64,000 nt of DNA from Crocinitomicaceae bacterium (GTDB lineage Bacteria > Bacteroidota > Bacteroidia > Flavobacteriales_D > Crocinitomicaceae), in NCBI GenBank assembly GCA_016709005.1, contig JADJEU010000002.1, positions 248,001 through 312,000 on the forward strand, written 5' to 3'. The translations under genes were made by a program, and so were the position numbers. Positions 53,433 to 61,229 of this stretch are shown one piece after another. The notes under the pieces were generated by a model. That model had not been told where the DNA came from. It did no database searches and saw only the letters and a list, made by a program, of their open reading frames with translations. Positions within the stretch are counted from its first letter, which is position 1, and each line of letters opens with the position of its first letter.

Positions 53433-53469
53433 AAAAAAGCAGCGTTGAAATTTCAGCGCTGCTTTTTTT
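53433..53469. terminator. Bidirectional terminator closing the carbon island
   Basis: A6-GCAGCG at 53433-53444 pairs with CGCTGC-T7 at 53457-53469, 12-base loop. It serves the carbonic anhydrase gene on the plus strand and the SRPBCC gene on the minus strand. Confidence 0.88.
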
Positions 53470-53485
53470 AATGAAGTTATTAGAA

Positions 53486-54013
53486 TTATGCTTCCAATAC
53501 TTTTTTCAAATTCGCCGAATTCGTATTCATGTCTTTAAGCAGCATTTTTTTGAGCATAGGCACCATCAGGTTCATGGGCACCGGGGTCTTTGCCAAAAAA
53601 GTAGTTGTTACTTCACACTCATTTCCAGAAATTGATTTCACAGTTGTAAACGCATGATTAGTTGCCTTGAATGGCTTTACAAAACGTAATTCAACATCGT
53701 AGCGTTCTCCTGGAATTATACTTGTGATTTCCTGCTCACCGACACCAACATTTTTGTCTTTACTATTCCAACCGGCAATAAACCCAACCGTGCCGTCCGT
53801 TCCTTTGTAAGTCAATTCTGCATTTGGATCTGCCATCACCCACTTACTGAAGTACTGCTGATTACGCAGATTCACAACATAATTAAAGACATCTGCCTGC
53901 GATCGTTTGATGTTGATACTTGATGAAATGGTGTACTCTTTTGGCATCAACAAAGCAACAATAAGTATGAGCGCGATCAAACTTCCGACAATAATTAAAA
54001 TATTTACAAGCAT
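53486..54013 (-). CDS. SRPBCC (START-like) protein with N-terminal membrane anchor
   Basis: 175 residues. One membrane helix (LVNILIIVGSLIALILIVAL) is followed by a START-like ligand-binding domain (SSINIKRSQADVFNYVVNLR, GTVGFIAGWNSKDKNVGVGE). Family members bind small hydrophobic molecules; no ligand can be inferred. It is a single gene between the carbon island and mscS. Confidence 0.82.
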   Translation of the reverse strand: MLVNILIIVGSLIALILIVALLMPKEYTISSSINIKRSQADVFNYVVNLRNQQYFSKWVMADPNAELTYKGTDGTVGFIAGWNSKDKNVGVGEQEITSIIPGERYDVELRFVKPFKATNHAFTTVKSISGNECEVTTTFLAKTPVPMNLMVPMLKKMLLKDMNTNSANLKKVLEA

Positions 54014-54119
54014 AAAAAAGAGTCTAGGATTTTACGTAAATCTAAAATAAATTCATTAGACAGATTTACCACTCATCCATTTCTATGACCCAAGATTAAC
54101 CAGAATAATAAGGCTAAAT

Positions 54120-55247
54120 TTAGTTGCTGGCTTTGGGACTCGAATGCACCTCAACCTGCGTATGCGGAAACGAAATTCCATATTTTTTAAATTCGCTTTC
54201 AATCGCAAAACGGATATCACTTTTATGAATCTCAATAAAGAAATTATTCTCTGCCCAAAAAACTACGTCCAGCTCAATGCCGTCCCTTCCAAAATTCAGA
54301 AAACGTACAAATACTTCTTTGTGTTCATCTACGCTGTGATGCGCACGTGCGCAGCGAATCAAAATTTCTTTTACAACTTCCAGATCGGTTTCATACTTTA
54401 CAGTCACTGGAATAGTAAAGCGATTCAGCTGACTGCCGTAACTCCAGTTATTGATACTTTCATGGGTGAGTTTGTTATTTGGAACAACCAATACCATTCC
54501 GTCACGTGTTTCAATTTTAGACGTGCGCAGATTAATCTCGACAATTTTTGCAACAACATCTTTCCCATTCAAAGGAACTTCCACAATGTCTCCAACTTTT
54601 AAAGATCCCTCCAATAAAAGAAGTATTCCTGAAAAGTACATTGCAAAAACATGTTGCAAACCAATGCCAACTCCAACCAACAAAAACGCGGTTGCACCAA
54701 GGAACAGCGTAAGATTCATTCCCATGCTGAGGAAAATGATAATCACTGCCAGTGCGTACACAATATATTTTGCAAGCTGAATGTAAACATACTGTGTGCC
54801 CTGATCAATATTCTGATTCCGCTTAACCGTTCGAAGCAACCAGACTTTCAAAAAACTCAATGTAATACGCGCAGTAAAAACTACTGCTATCAAAACAAAA
54901 ATGTGATACACCGCAATGTGAAAAGTTTCAAACCTGAAAAATTCGAAATTCAAAATGTGTGTAATGTTCAGCTGACTATTGTTAAGGCGTAAACTGAGAT
55001 AACCAATGTAAATAATAACAACCCATACAACCTGTTTGGTTAATTTCCAGATCGCAATTTCACGACCTTCAATTTTAAGTTGCTTATCAGTAAGCTGTTT
55101 TTCCTTGAAATATTTTTTGATGAACCGGATAAATAATTTTCCGCACAAATACAGAATTGCAAAAACGACAATATTGAAAAGTGTCAGCGCAAAGGCGTCT
55201 TGTTGAATTATTGGGAAATCGAGCAGTCTGTTTAATCCGTCCAGCAT
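54120..55247 (-). CDS. Small-conductance mechanosensitive ion channel (MscS family)
   Basis: 375 residues. Four membrane segments precede the pore helix (LFLGATAFLLVGVGIGLQHV), then the MscS beta domain (GDIVEVPLNGKDVVAKIVEI, RTSKIETRDGMVLVVPN) and a mixed C-terminal domain. MscS channels open on osmotic downshift to release solutes. It has an extra N-terminal helix pair relative to E. coli MscS (286 residues). It begins 4 bp after the end of dnaG, on the same strand. Confidence 0.92.
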   Translation of the reverse strand: MLDGLNRLLDFPIIQQDAFALTLFNIVVFAILYLCGKLFIRFIKKYFKEKQLTDKQLKIEGREIAIWKLTKQVVWVVIIYIGYLSLRLNNSQLNITHILNFEFFRFETFHIAVYHIFVLIAVVFTARITLSFLKVWLLRTVKRNQNIDQGTQYVYIQLAKYIVYALAVIIIFLSMGMNLTLFLGATAFLLVGVGIGLQHVFAMYFSGILLLLEGSLKVGDIVEVPLNGKDVVAKIVEINLRTSKIETRDGMVLVVPNNKLTHESINNWSYGSQLNRFTIPVTVKYETDLEVVKEILIRCARAHHSVDEHKEVFVRFLNFGRDGIELDVVFWAENNFFIEIHKSDIRFAIESEFKKYGISFPHTQVEVHSSPKASN

Positions 55248-55250
55248 AGC

Positions 55251-55643
55251 TTAAATGATGATTCTTCCAAGTTTGGATGCAAAAAGAATTTTTACCTGTT
55301 CCAGCTGTCTTTGTCTGGCCATCAAGGTCATGATTTCATCAAAATGATCGTCATCCAATTGATCAATTTCATCCTGAATTTTTTTCATGGCCAGAATAAT
55401 TTTAGTGTTTTTATATGAGTAGAGACAACTCATAACTGCCTGATGCAATTTATCTACTTCATGATTGATGCGCACGTTTTGCTCAGACCAGTTTGGACTG
55501 ATTTCATGTTTATCAGACATAATATCTGCAGCGGCTTTTGCAATTTCAGGATTGGAATGTCTTAAAAAATAACTGTCTTCATGCAATACGCCATTCTCAA
55601 CACCATCGCGCATTTCTTCATAAATCAATTTCAAAACCGGATG
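55251..55643 (-). pseudogene. dnaG: C-terminal helicase-binding part of DnaG, separated by an in-frame TAG
   Basis: After the TAG at 55644-55646 the same frame stays open for 130 codons (HPVLKLIYEEMRDGVENGVL and on, ending KILFASKLGRIII). This is the normal C-terminus of flavobacterial DnaG, the helical part that binds DnaB helicase. A TTG at 55634 could start it alone. It is either a separately made fragment, reached by readthrough, or the product of one wrong base. Confidence 0.8.
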
Positions 55644-57218
55644 CTAAATTTCCAATTCATCACGCTCAATTTCAGTCGCAATTAATTGCACAACCGGAAT
55701 CTCAATTTCAACCACTTGTTCTTTTCCTTCTTCATCCACTTCAATAGTTTCAGAAGGCATGTAGAGCAAACCGTAATGAAGTAAAATCCGAATCAGATCA
55801 TATTCCTGATGATATAAAAGATCAGTTGTCGGAGCCACAATTGGTTGCTCCATTTGCGACTCGTAGAAAGCTGCTTCTTCTAAATTTTGAGCGGAGCGCT
55901 GATCTCCGGCAGATTTTGTTTTGCGTAATTTTAAAACCTCCGTGATAAGCACTTGCTCTTCCATGCCAAACATGGTGGCGCACTCACGCAAATATACCTG
56001 ACGTTTAATTGCATCTGGAATTACAGAAATGGAAGTTATGATATCGCGAATCAGCGCCGCCTTTTTTACAGGATCACCACCTGCATCTTTAATGAGAATA
56101 TCTGATTTGAAAACAACAAAATCTTTTGAACTGTCTGCAATGTATTTTTCCAGTTCAGAATACGAGTGCTTTTTTGCAAACGAATCCGGATCATCACCAT
56201 CTGGAAACAAAACCACTTTCACGTTCAACCCCTCTTCCAGAATCATATCAATTCCTCTGAAAGATGCACGAATACCAGCCGCATCACCATCATACAAGAT
56301 GGTAATGTTATCGGTGTAACGTTTGATTAATTTAATCTGATCAATGGTCAATGAAGTACCACTTGATGCCACCACATTTTCTAAACCAGATTGATGCAGT
56401 GAAATGACATCGGTATATCCCTCCACTAAGAAACAACGATCAGTTTTAATGATGCTGTTTTTTGCAAAGTATAAACCGTACAGAATTTTACTCTTATTGT
56501 ATAATTCGGTTTCGGGTGAGTTAAAGTATTTGGCAACTGATTTTTCAGTTTTAAGTGTACGACCACCAAAACCTAAAACTTTTCCGGCAACACTGTGAAT
56601 GGGAAACATCACACGACCTCTGAAAAAATCAAAGTGACGTCCGTCTTTTGTTTTGGTTAATCCTGCTTTTTCAAGATATTCTAATTTGTATCCTTTTTCT
56701 AATGCGCGTTTGGTAAAACCTTCTGATTCATCTAAACAATATCCCAATTGGAATTTTGTGATAATATCTTCTCTGAATCCACGCTCCTTGAAATAGGACA
56801 TTCCAATGGCGCGCCCTTGTTCGTGGTTGATGATATTATCTGCAAAGTGATTTTTTGCAAATTCATTGATCACAGAAAGATTTTCACGAATTGAAATCTC
56901 AGCAATCTCTTCAGCGGTTTGCTCACGATCTTCTTTAATCGCAATCTGATATTTATTGGCAAGCCAGCGCAAAGCCTCCACATAACTGAAATGCTCATGC
57001 TCCATGATAAAGGAAACCACGTTGCCTCCTTTGCCCGAGCTAAAACATTTCCAGATTTGTTTTGCAGGAGAAACCATAAAGGATGGTGTCTTTTCATCTA
57101 CAAACGGACTTTTGGCTTTATAACTTGATCCTGACTTTTTGAGATGCACAAATTCTCCAATGACCTCCTCTACCCGAGCGGCCTGAAAAATTTCATCAAT
57201 AGTTTGTTTAGGGATCAT
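55644..57218 (-). CDS. dnaG: DNA primase DnaG, truncated by an in-frame TAG; zinc ligands mostly lost
   Basis: 524 residues before TAG. The N-terminal CHC2-type domain is recognisable (SPFVDEKTPSFMVSPAKQIW, then KCFSSGKGGN), but three of its four zinc ligands are replaced: Ser37, Val40 and Ser61; only Cys58 remains. I recall the same loss in other flavobacterial primases. TOPRIM motifs are intact (VEGYTDVISLHQSG, ILYDGDAAG). DnaG makes RNA primers at replication forks and is essential. The normal chain would run on 130 codons after the TAG. TAACTTTG (complement 57226-57233) lies 7 bases before the ATG. Confidence 0.92.
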   Translation of the reverse strand: MIPKQTIDEIFQAARVEEVIGEFVHLKKSGSSYKAKSPFVDEKTPSFMVSPAKQIWKCFSSGKGGNVVSFIMEHEHFSYVEALRWLANKYQIAIKEDREQTAEEIAEISIRENLSVINEFAKNHFADNIINHEQGRAIGMSYFKERGFREDIITKFQLGYCLDESEGFTKRALEKGYKLEYLEKAGLTKTKDGRHFDFFRGRVMFPIHSVAGKVLGFGGRTLKTEKSVAKYFNSPETELYNKSKILYGLYFAKNSIIKTDRCFLVEGYTDVISLHQSGLENVVASSGTSLTIDQIKLIKRYTDNITILYDGDAAGIRASFRGIDMILEEGLNVKVVLFPDGDDPDSFAKKHSYSELEKYIADSSKDFVVFKSDILIKDAGGDPVKKAALIRDIITSISVIPDAIKRQVYLRECATMFGMEEQVLITEVLKLRKTKSAGDQRSAQNLEEAAFYESQMEQPIVAPTTDLLYHQEYDLIRILLHYGLLYMPSETIEVDEEGKEQVVEIEIPVVQLIATEIERDELEI

Positions 57219-57225
57219 GCTTAAA

Positions 57226-57233
57226 CAAAGTTA
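57226..57233 (-). promoter_or_regulatory. dnaG -7 promoter element
   Basis: TAACTTTG on the minus strand ends 7 bases before the dnaG ATG, which would give a very short or absent leader. Confidence 0.5.
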
Positions 57234-57271
57234 CAAAAACGGGGGGATTTTGGGCAATCCATCTGAAAGCC

Positions 57272-57784
57272 TTACGGCACAATCTCTGCCGTCTCAAGCA
57301 AATTGCTTTCGTTGAGATCGCGATCAATCAACTTAATGCTGAATTTGATAGTATCATTTTGATCTGAAAAGGGATTCTGAAAATCGTTCATCACCACTTC
57401 AATAGTGCCTTTCATGCCGCGTTGTTTGCCTTTGATTTCAATGCGCTCAATACGGTATTTAAAAAAGATTGAATCTCCTGCCAGATCAAGTCCCGGCTGC
57501 CAGCCGTTAACGTCATCTTTTTCATAATAACCAACGTAGAGATTATAATAATAGTAAGATTCGCTGTCAAATGGCGGATCCAGTTCAGCATCATCCAAAC
57601 CAATATCACCGTTCCCATCTGTAAAATGAAAAGATAAAATTGCGCTGTCAGTCAAATTGGTGAAAAGAGGTTCGCTGATAATGGGTTCTATCGGATATTG
57701 CTCCGATTTAAAGCAGGATGAAAGAAGCAGGGAAAATAGACCTGTTAAAAAAATTGCGCTGAAATATACCTTCTTTTCTTTCAT
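57272..57784 (-). CDS. Putative lipoprotein
   Basis: 170 residues with a lipoprotein signal (MKEKKVYFSAIFLTGLFSLLLSSC, lipobox LSSC). The mature part has a beta-rich domain with an Asp-rich loop (FTDGNGDIGLDDAELDPPFD), resembling a calcium-binding turn, and ends NESNLLETAEIVP. Similar flavobacterial lipoproteins are of unknown function. It is divergent from the LuxE-like gene with about 40 bp between likely starts. Confidence 0.8.
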   Translation of the reverse strand: MKEKKVYFSAIFLTGLFSLLLSSCFKSEQYPIEPIISEPLFTNLTDSAILSFHFTDGNGDIGLDDAELDPPFDSESYYYYNLYVGYYEKDDVNGWQPGLDLAGDSIFFKYRIERIEIKGKQRGMKGTIEVVMNDFQNPFSDQNDTIKFSIKLIDRDLNESNLLETAEIVP

Positions 57785-57909
57785 GTCTAAACCAATAGAA
57801 CGTCTAAATTTACGAAGAATTATAAATCAAGCCAAGTCTGATCCACACTCCAATTCCATACGAGTCCATTTTCAACATCAAAGCAGAAGAAGATTTTAAT
57901 GCGATTGCT

Positions 57910-58818
57910 TTGCAGATTTTTAAGCATCAATGCACTAACAATGAAGTCTACGGTGAATTTGTGAAGCATTTACACATCGATATATCTTCTGTTGATCATT
58001 TCAAAAAAATTCCTTTTCTGCCCATCAGTTTTTTTAAAACGCATGAAGTAATTATTAAAAATCTGAAAGCAGAAACCGTTTTCTACAGCAGCGGCACCAC
58101 AAAAACAAATCTCAGTCAGCATCACGTTGCTGATTTAGCTATTTATGATCAATCACTTTTGAGTGGTTTTGAGCTGGCATTTGGTCCGCTTAGTGATTAT
58201 GCCATTTTTGCTTTGCTTCCATCCTATCATGAAAATAAAAATGCTTCGCTCTTATATATGGTGGACCAACTGCAAAAAGCATCTGGCAATCAAGGCGGAT
58301 TTTTTCTGAATAATTATTCTGAACTCCTTACTGAAATAAATAAAGCCAGATCTTCTAAAAAGGTTATGCTGATTGGCGTTTCGTATGCTTTGCTTGATTT
58401 GGCAGATGCATTTAGTCCTGATCTAGGAGACATCACCATTCTGGAAACAGGCGGTATGAAAGGCCGGCGCAAGGAGATGATCAAAGCAGAACTCCATGCG
58501 TATCTAAAAGAAAAATTTAAGGCACGCGCCATAGGCTCAGAATATGGCATGACCGAGTTACTATCACAAGCTTGGTCAAAAGGTGATGGACTTTTCACCT
58601 GCCCGCCTTGGATGAAAGTGTTGACACGTGAGTACAACGATCCTCTAAATCTCATAGAAAATAAAACCGGTGGTATTAACGTGATTGACCTGGCCAATAT
58701 TCATTCCTGCTCCTTTATTGCTACACAAGATTTGGGGATTGTATCAGGCAATCAGTTTGAAATAGCCGGCAGATTTGATAATGCTGATTTGAGAGGGTGT
58801 AATTTGTTGGTGGGGTAA
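57910..58818 (+). CDS. LuxE-like acyl-protein synthetase / adenylate-forming protein, start uncertain
   Basis: 302 residues from a TTG at 57910. The adenylation motif YSSGTTKTNLSQHHV, a later LLPSYHENKNASLLYMVD and GSEYGMTELLSQAW (A5-like) place it with LuxE/acyl-protein synthetases. The frame continues upstream to a TAA at 57823, encoding IKPSLIHTPIPYESIFNIKA, which looks like the family N-terminus but has no ATG, GTG or TTG. A CTG at 57838 or an ATC at 57826 is possible, or a small indel hides the real start. LuxE-type enzymes activate a carboxylate as an acyl-AMP; the substrate is unknown. Such genes in Bacteroidota often belong to surface-polymer loci, but none is seen here. Confidence 0.8.
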   Translation: MQIFKHQCTNNEVYGEFVKHLHIDISSVDHFKKIPFLPISFFKTHEVIIKNLKAETVFYSSGTTKTNLSQHHVADLAIYDQSLLSGFELAFGPLSDYAIFALLPSYHENKNASLLYMVDQLQKASGNQGGFFLNNYSELLTEINKARSSKKVMLIGVSYALLDLADAFSPDLGDITILETGGMKGRRKEMIKAELHAYLKEKFKARAIGSEYGMTELLSQAWSKGDGLFTCPPWMKVLTREYNDPLNLIENKTGGINVIDLANIHSCSFIATQDLGIVSGNQFEIAGRFDNADLRGCNLLVG

Positions 58819-59068
58819 AGTGAGGCAATAGGTAAAAGCCTTGAGGCAAGAGGGAAAAATGTACTCCATGCCCCGATCACTTCGGCTCCGCTCAGTGACC
58901 GCATGTTTAAAAGGTGATTAACTGGCGAATACGTTCCCTCTAAATTACAACACTGCCAATTTCACTCTTGCCTATTCCCTCATGTCGATTGCCTCAAAAA
59001 AAGATTTTACATAATTTTAACATTCCTTCCCTTGCAAATGCAAATATTTGCCATACATTTGCAGCATG

Positions 59069-59140
59069 TTTTTTCATGGAACATAGTTTTTTGAGATGAA
59101 AATACCTGCTAGTCGAACATTAGCAGGTATTTTTGTTTTT
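59069..59140 (+). ncRNA. Candidate short RNA or attenuator leader upstream of ppk1
   Basis: A promoter-like pair (TTGC at 59032-59035, TACATTTG at 59054-59061, 18-base spacer) precedes about 70 bases ending in a strong terminator at 59101-59140. No ORF longer than six codons (ATG at 59066) lies between. Such a unit would make a short RNA of unknown role. It is not a family I recognise. Confidence 0.4.
59101..59140 (+). terminator. Strong rho-independent terminator
   Basis: AATACCTGCTA at 59101-59111 pairs perfectly with TAGCAGGTATT at 59121-59131, 9-base loop, then TTTGTTTTT. It lies directly upstream of the ppk1 promoter element TAAATTTG at 59151-59158. Confidence 0.88.
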
Positions 59141-59150
59141 AGCCGGTTCG

Positions 59151-59158
59151 TAAATTTG
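59151..59158 (+). promoter_or_regulatory. ppk1 promoter -7 element
   Basis: TAAATTTG matches TAnnTTTG, with TTTTTG at 59130-59135 as a possible -33 element (short spacing). It lies 22 bases before the ppk1 ATG. Confidence 0.5.
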
Positions 59159-59180
59159 ACATACAATTTGACTCAATCAC

Positions 59181-61088
59181 ATGGAACTATTTAACCGGGA
59201 ACTCAGCTGGCTTTCTTTCAACGAGCGCGTACTTCAAGAGTCACTTGATCCATCCAATCCGCTAGTTGAGCGTATGCGATTTTTGGGAATTTATTCCAAT
59301 AACATGGATGAATTTTTCAGAGTGCGCGTTGCATCTGTTCGCAGATTGATTGCGCTGGGGCAAAAGAAGATTGAAGGCTTTAACGGTGGCCCATCCGCTC
59401 TGCTGAAAGAAATCAGAAAACGCGTTTTGGAACAACAACAACTTTTTGAACTTTCATACCAAAAACTATTGGTTGAACTCAAAGAAAATAATGTAATTCT
59501 TGCCGCTGAAAATGATTTACATGGCGAAGAAAAGGATTATGTAAACAGTCATTTCCGATCTTATATCAGACCAGCCATTGTGCCAATTATGCTTTCCACA
59601 AAAAGGCAATTACCACAATTGCTTGATAAGGACATTTACCTGGCGGTTAAAATGATTTCATTCAATCAGAATAAAATCAAATACGCCATGATTGCGATTC
59701 CAAAATCAGCATCACGGTTTGTTGTTATACCTACAAAAGGGAATTCAAAAAAACTCATCCTGATTGATGATATCATTCGCATGCATTTGCCTGCTATCTT
59801 CAATATTTTTCAGTTTGATGAAATCAAAGCATACACATTCAAAATTACGCGCGATGCTGAGCTGGATGTAGATGATGATATTTCAAAAAGCTTCATTGAA
59901 AAAATGCGCGACTCCATTGAAATGCGCAAACTGGGTGAAACGGTTCGATTTGTTTATGACTCATCCATGCCGATTGATTTGTTGCGTTATCTAATGAATT
60001 CATTGAAACTTGAGGCTGGCGAAAATATTATTCCCGGTGGGCGTTATCACAACTTCAAAGACTTCATGAATTTTCCTGATTTTGGGAAAAAAGAATTTGT
60101 CTTTCAGGAACAAAAACCAATCAGTCATCCGGCCTTTGCAAATGACAACAGTCCACTACTAAAAACGATTCTGCGCAAGGATGTTTTATTGTGTTTTCCA
60201 TTTCAGCCTTTCCAACATATCATCGATGTTTTAAGAGAGGCAGCGATTGATCCAAAAGTAATCTCAATCAAAATTAACTTGTACCGGGTTGCATCTGAAT
60301 CACACATCATTAATGCACTCATTTCAGCCGCACGTAACGGAAAAAAAGTAACTGTCATCATTGAATTGAAAGCGCGTTTTGATGAAGCCAATAATATTCG
60401 CTGGTCAAACTTCCTGGAAGAAAATGGTGTACAGGTTTTATTTGGTGTTCCAAATTTGAAAGTGCATTCCAAACTATTCATCATTAAACGAAAAAATGGT
60501 GAAAAAACGGAAATGATTGCACATATCGGATCTGGAAATTTTCATGAAAAAACATCACGCATCTATACAGATTGTTCGCTGCTTACTGCTAACCCAGTGA
60601 TCACAAAAGAAGTTGAAAAAATATTCAAGATTTTTAAAAACAATTTGGATCGAAGCACGTTCAGAGAGCTCATTGTTTCACCCTTCAGTACACGCAGAAA
60701 ATTAAATGTTCTGATTGATACTGAAATTGAAAATGCTGCTGCCGGCAAACCAGCATACATGTATATCAAATTGAATAATCTGGTTGATGCTCCAATCATT
60801 AAAAAACTATACGAGGCGTCTCAGGCTGGAGTTAAAATTGAATGCATCATTCGGGGTATTTGCGGATTAGTACCTGGCATTAAAGGTCTCAGTGAAAATA
60901 TAAATGTGCGTAGTATTGTAGGCCGATATCTGGAACATTCGCGTATTTTAATTTTTGCAAATGGCGGTGAAGAAAAATATTTTATTTCATCGGCTGATTG
61001 GATGGAACGCAACATTGATAAACGCATTGAAGTTACCACGCCAATTTTAGATCCGGACTTACAGAAGGATTTGAAATACATCATCTAA
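59181..61088 (+). CDS. ppk1: Polyphosphate kinase 1, stop codon about 46 residues early
   Basis: 635 residues before a TAA. The N-terminal domain (FNRELSWLSFNERVLQES), the EAAIDPKVISIKINLYRVAS block, the HSKLFIIKR His and the IAHIGSGNFHEKTSRIYTDC block are all in place. PPK1 makes inorganic polyphosphate from ATP at the membrane. The TAA at 61086 is followed in the same frame by AALKGNQKARIIDAQQKNKK, the conserved end of the family. That frame closes at 61229, overlapping ppx by 4 bases. So the original end was probably 61229 and the TAA is either new or an error. Confidence 0.93.
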   Translation: MELFNRELSWLSFNERVLQESLDPSNPLVERMRFLGIYSNNMDEFFRVRVASVRRLIALGQKKIEGFNGGPSALLKEIRKRVLEQQQLFELSYQKLLVELKENNVILAAENDLHGEEKDYVNSHFRSYIRPAIVPIMLSTKRQLPQLLDKDIYLAVKMISFNQNKIKYAMIAIPKSASRFVVIPTKGNSKKLILIDDIIRMHLPAIFNIFQFDEIKAYTFKITRDAELDVDDDISKSFIEKMRDSIEMRKLGETVRFVYDSSMPIDLLRYLMNSLKLEAGENIIPGGRYHNFKDFMNFPDFGKKEFVFQEQKPISHPAFANDNSPLLKTILRKDVLLCFPFQPFQHIIDVLREAAIDPKVISIKINLYRVASESHIINALISAARNGKKVTVIIELKARFDEANNIRWSNFLEENGVQVLFGVPNLKVHSKLFIIKRKNGEKTEMIAHIGSGNFHEKTSRIYTDCSLLTANPVITKEVEKIFKIFKNNLDRSTFRELIVSPFSTRRKLNVLIDTEIENAAAGKPAYMYIKLNNLVDAPIIKKLYEASQAGVKIECIIRGICGLVPGIKGLSENINVRSIVGRYLEHSRILIFANGGEEKYFISSADWMERNIDKRIEVTTPILDPDLQKDLKYII

Positions 61089-61229
61089 GCGGCCTTAAAA
61101 GGGAATCAAAAAGCACGAATCATCGATGCACAGCAAAAGAACAAAAAAGTGAAAGTAGATGAACAAGGAGCTTTCAATTCGCAGAATGAATTATATGCGT
61201 ACTTTTGTGAAAAAGCGAAAAATTCATGA
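61089..61229 (+). pseudogene. ppk1: C-terminal tail of ppk1 after an in-frame TAA
   Basis: 46 codons plus stop continue the ppk1 frame without interruption and carry the expected terminal motif (KGNQKARIID, QNELYAYFCEKAKNS). The final TGA overlaps the ppx ATG (ATGA). No start codon suggests separate translation. Confidence 0.8.

Larger units (their letters stand above)
58819..59180. repeat. Intergenic stretch with nested inverted repeats
   Basis: GAGGCAATAGG near 58823 and TTGAGGCAAGAGGG near 58841 recur inverted as CTTGCCTATTCCCTC and GATTGCCTC at about 58967-58996. They enclose a copy of the dispersed CACTTCGGCTCCGCTCAGTG element (58878-58901). The layout resembles a small non-coding mobile repeat. 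A candidate short RNA and a terminator follow before ppk1. Confidence 0.55.

Noticed and set aside
57783..57899. A separate ATG start at 57783 for the LuxE-like gene
   Set aside because: It is in a different frame and its translation (SKPIERLNLRRIINQ) does not resemble the family; joining it would need an extra frameshift.
58314..58697. 127-codon open frame opposite the LuxE-like gene
   Set aside because: Antisense shadow inside a recognisable adenylation domain.
55644..61088. Alternative genetic code reading TAG and TAA as Gln
   Set aside because: Many intact genes in the window end properly at TAA or TAG (for example sdhB with TAA, M14 peptidase with TAG), so reassignment does not fit.
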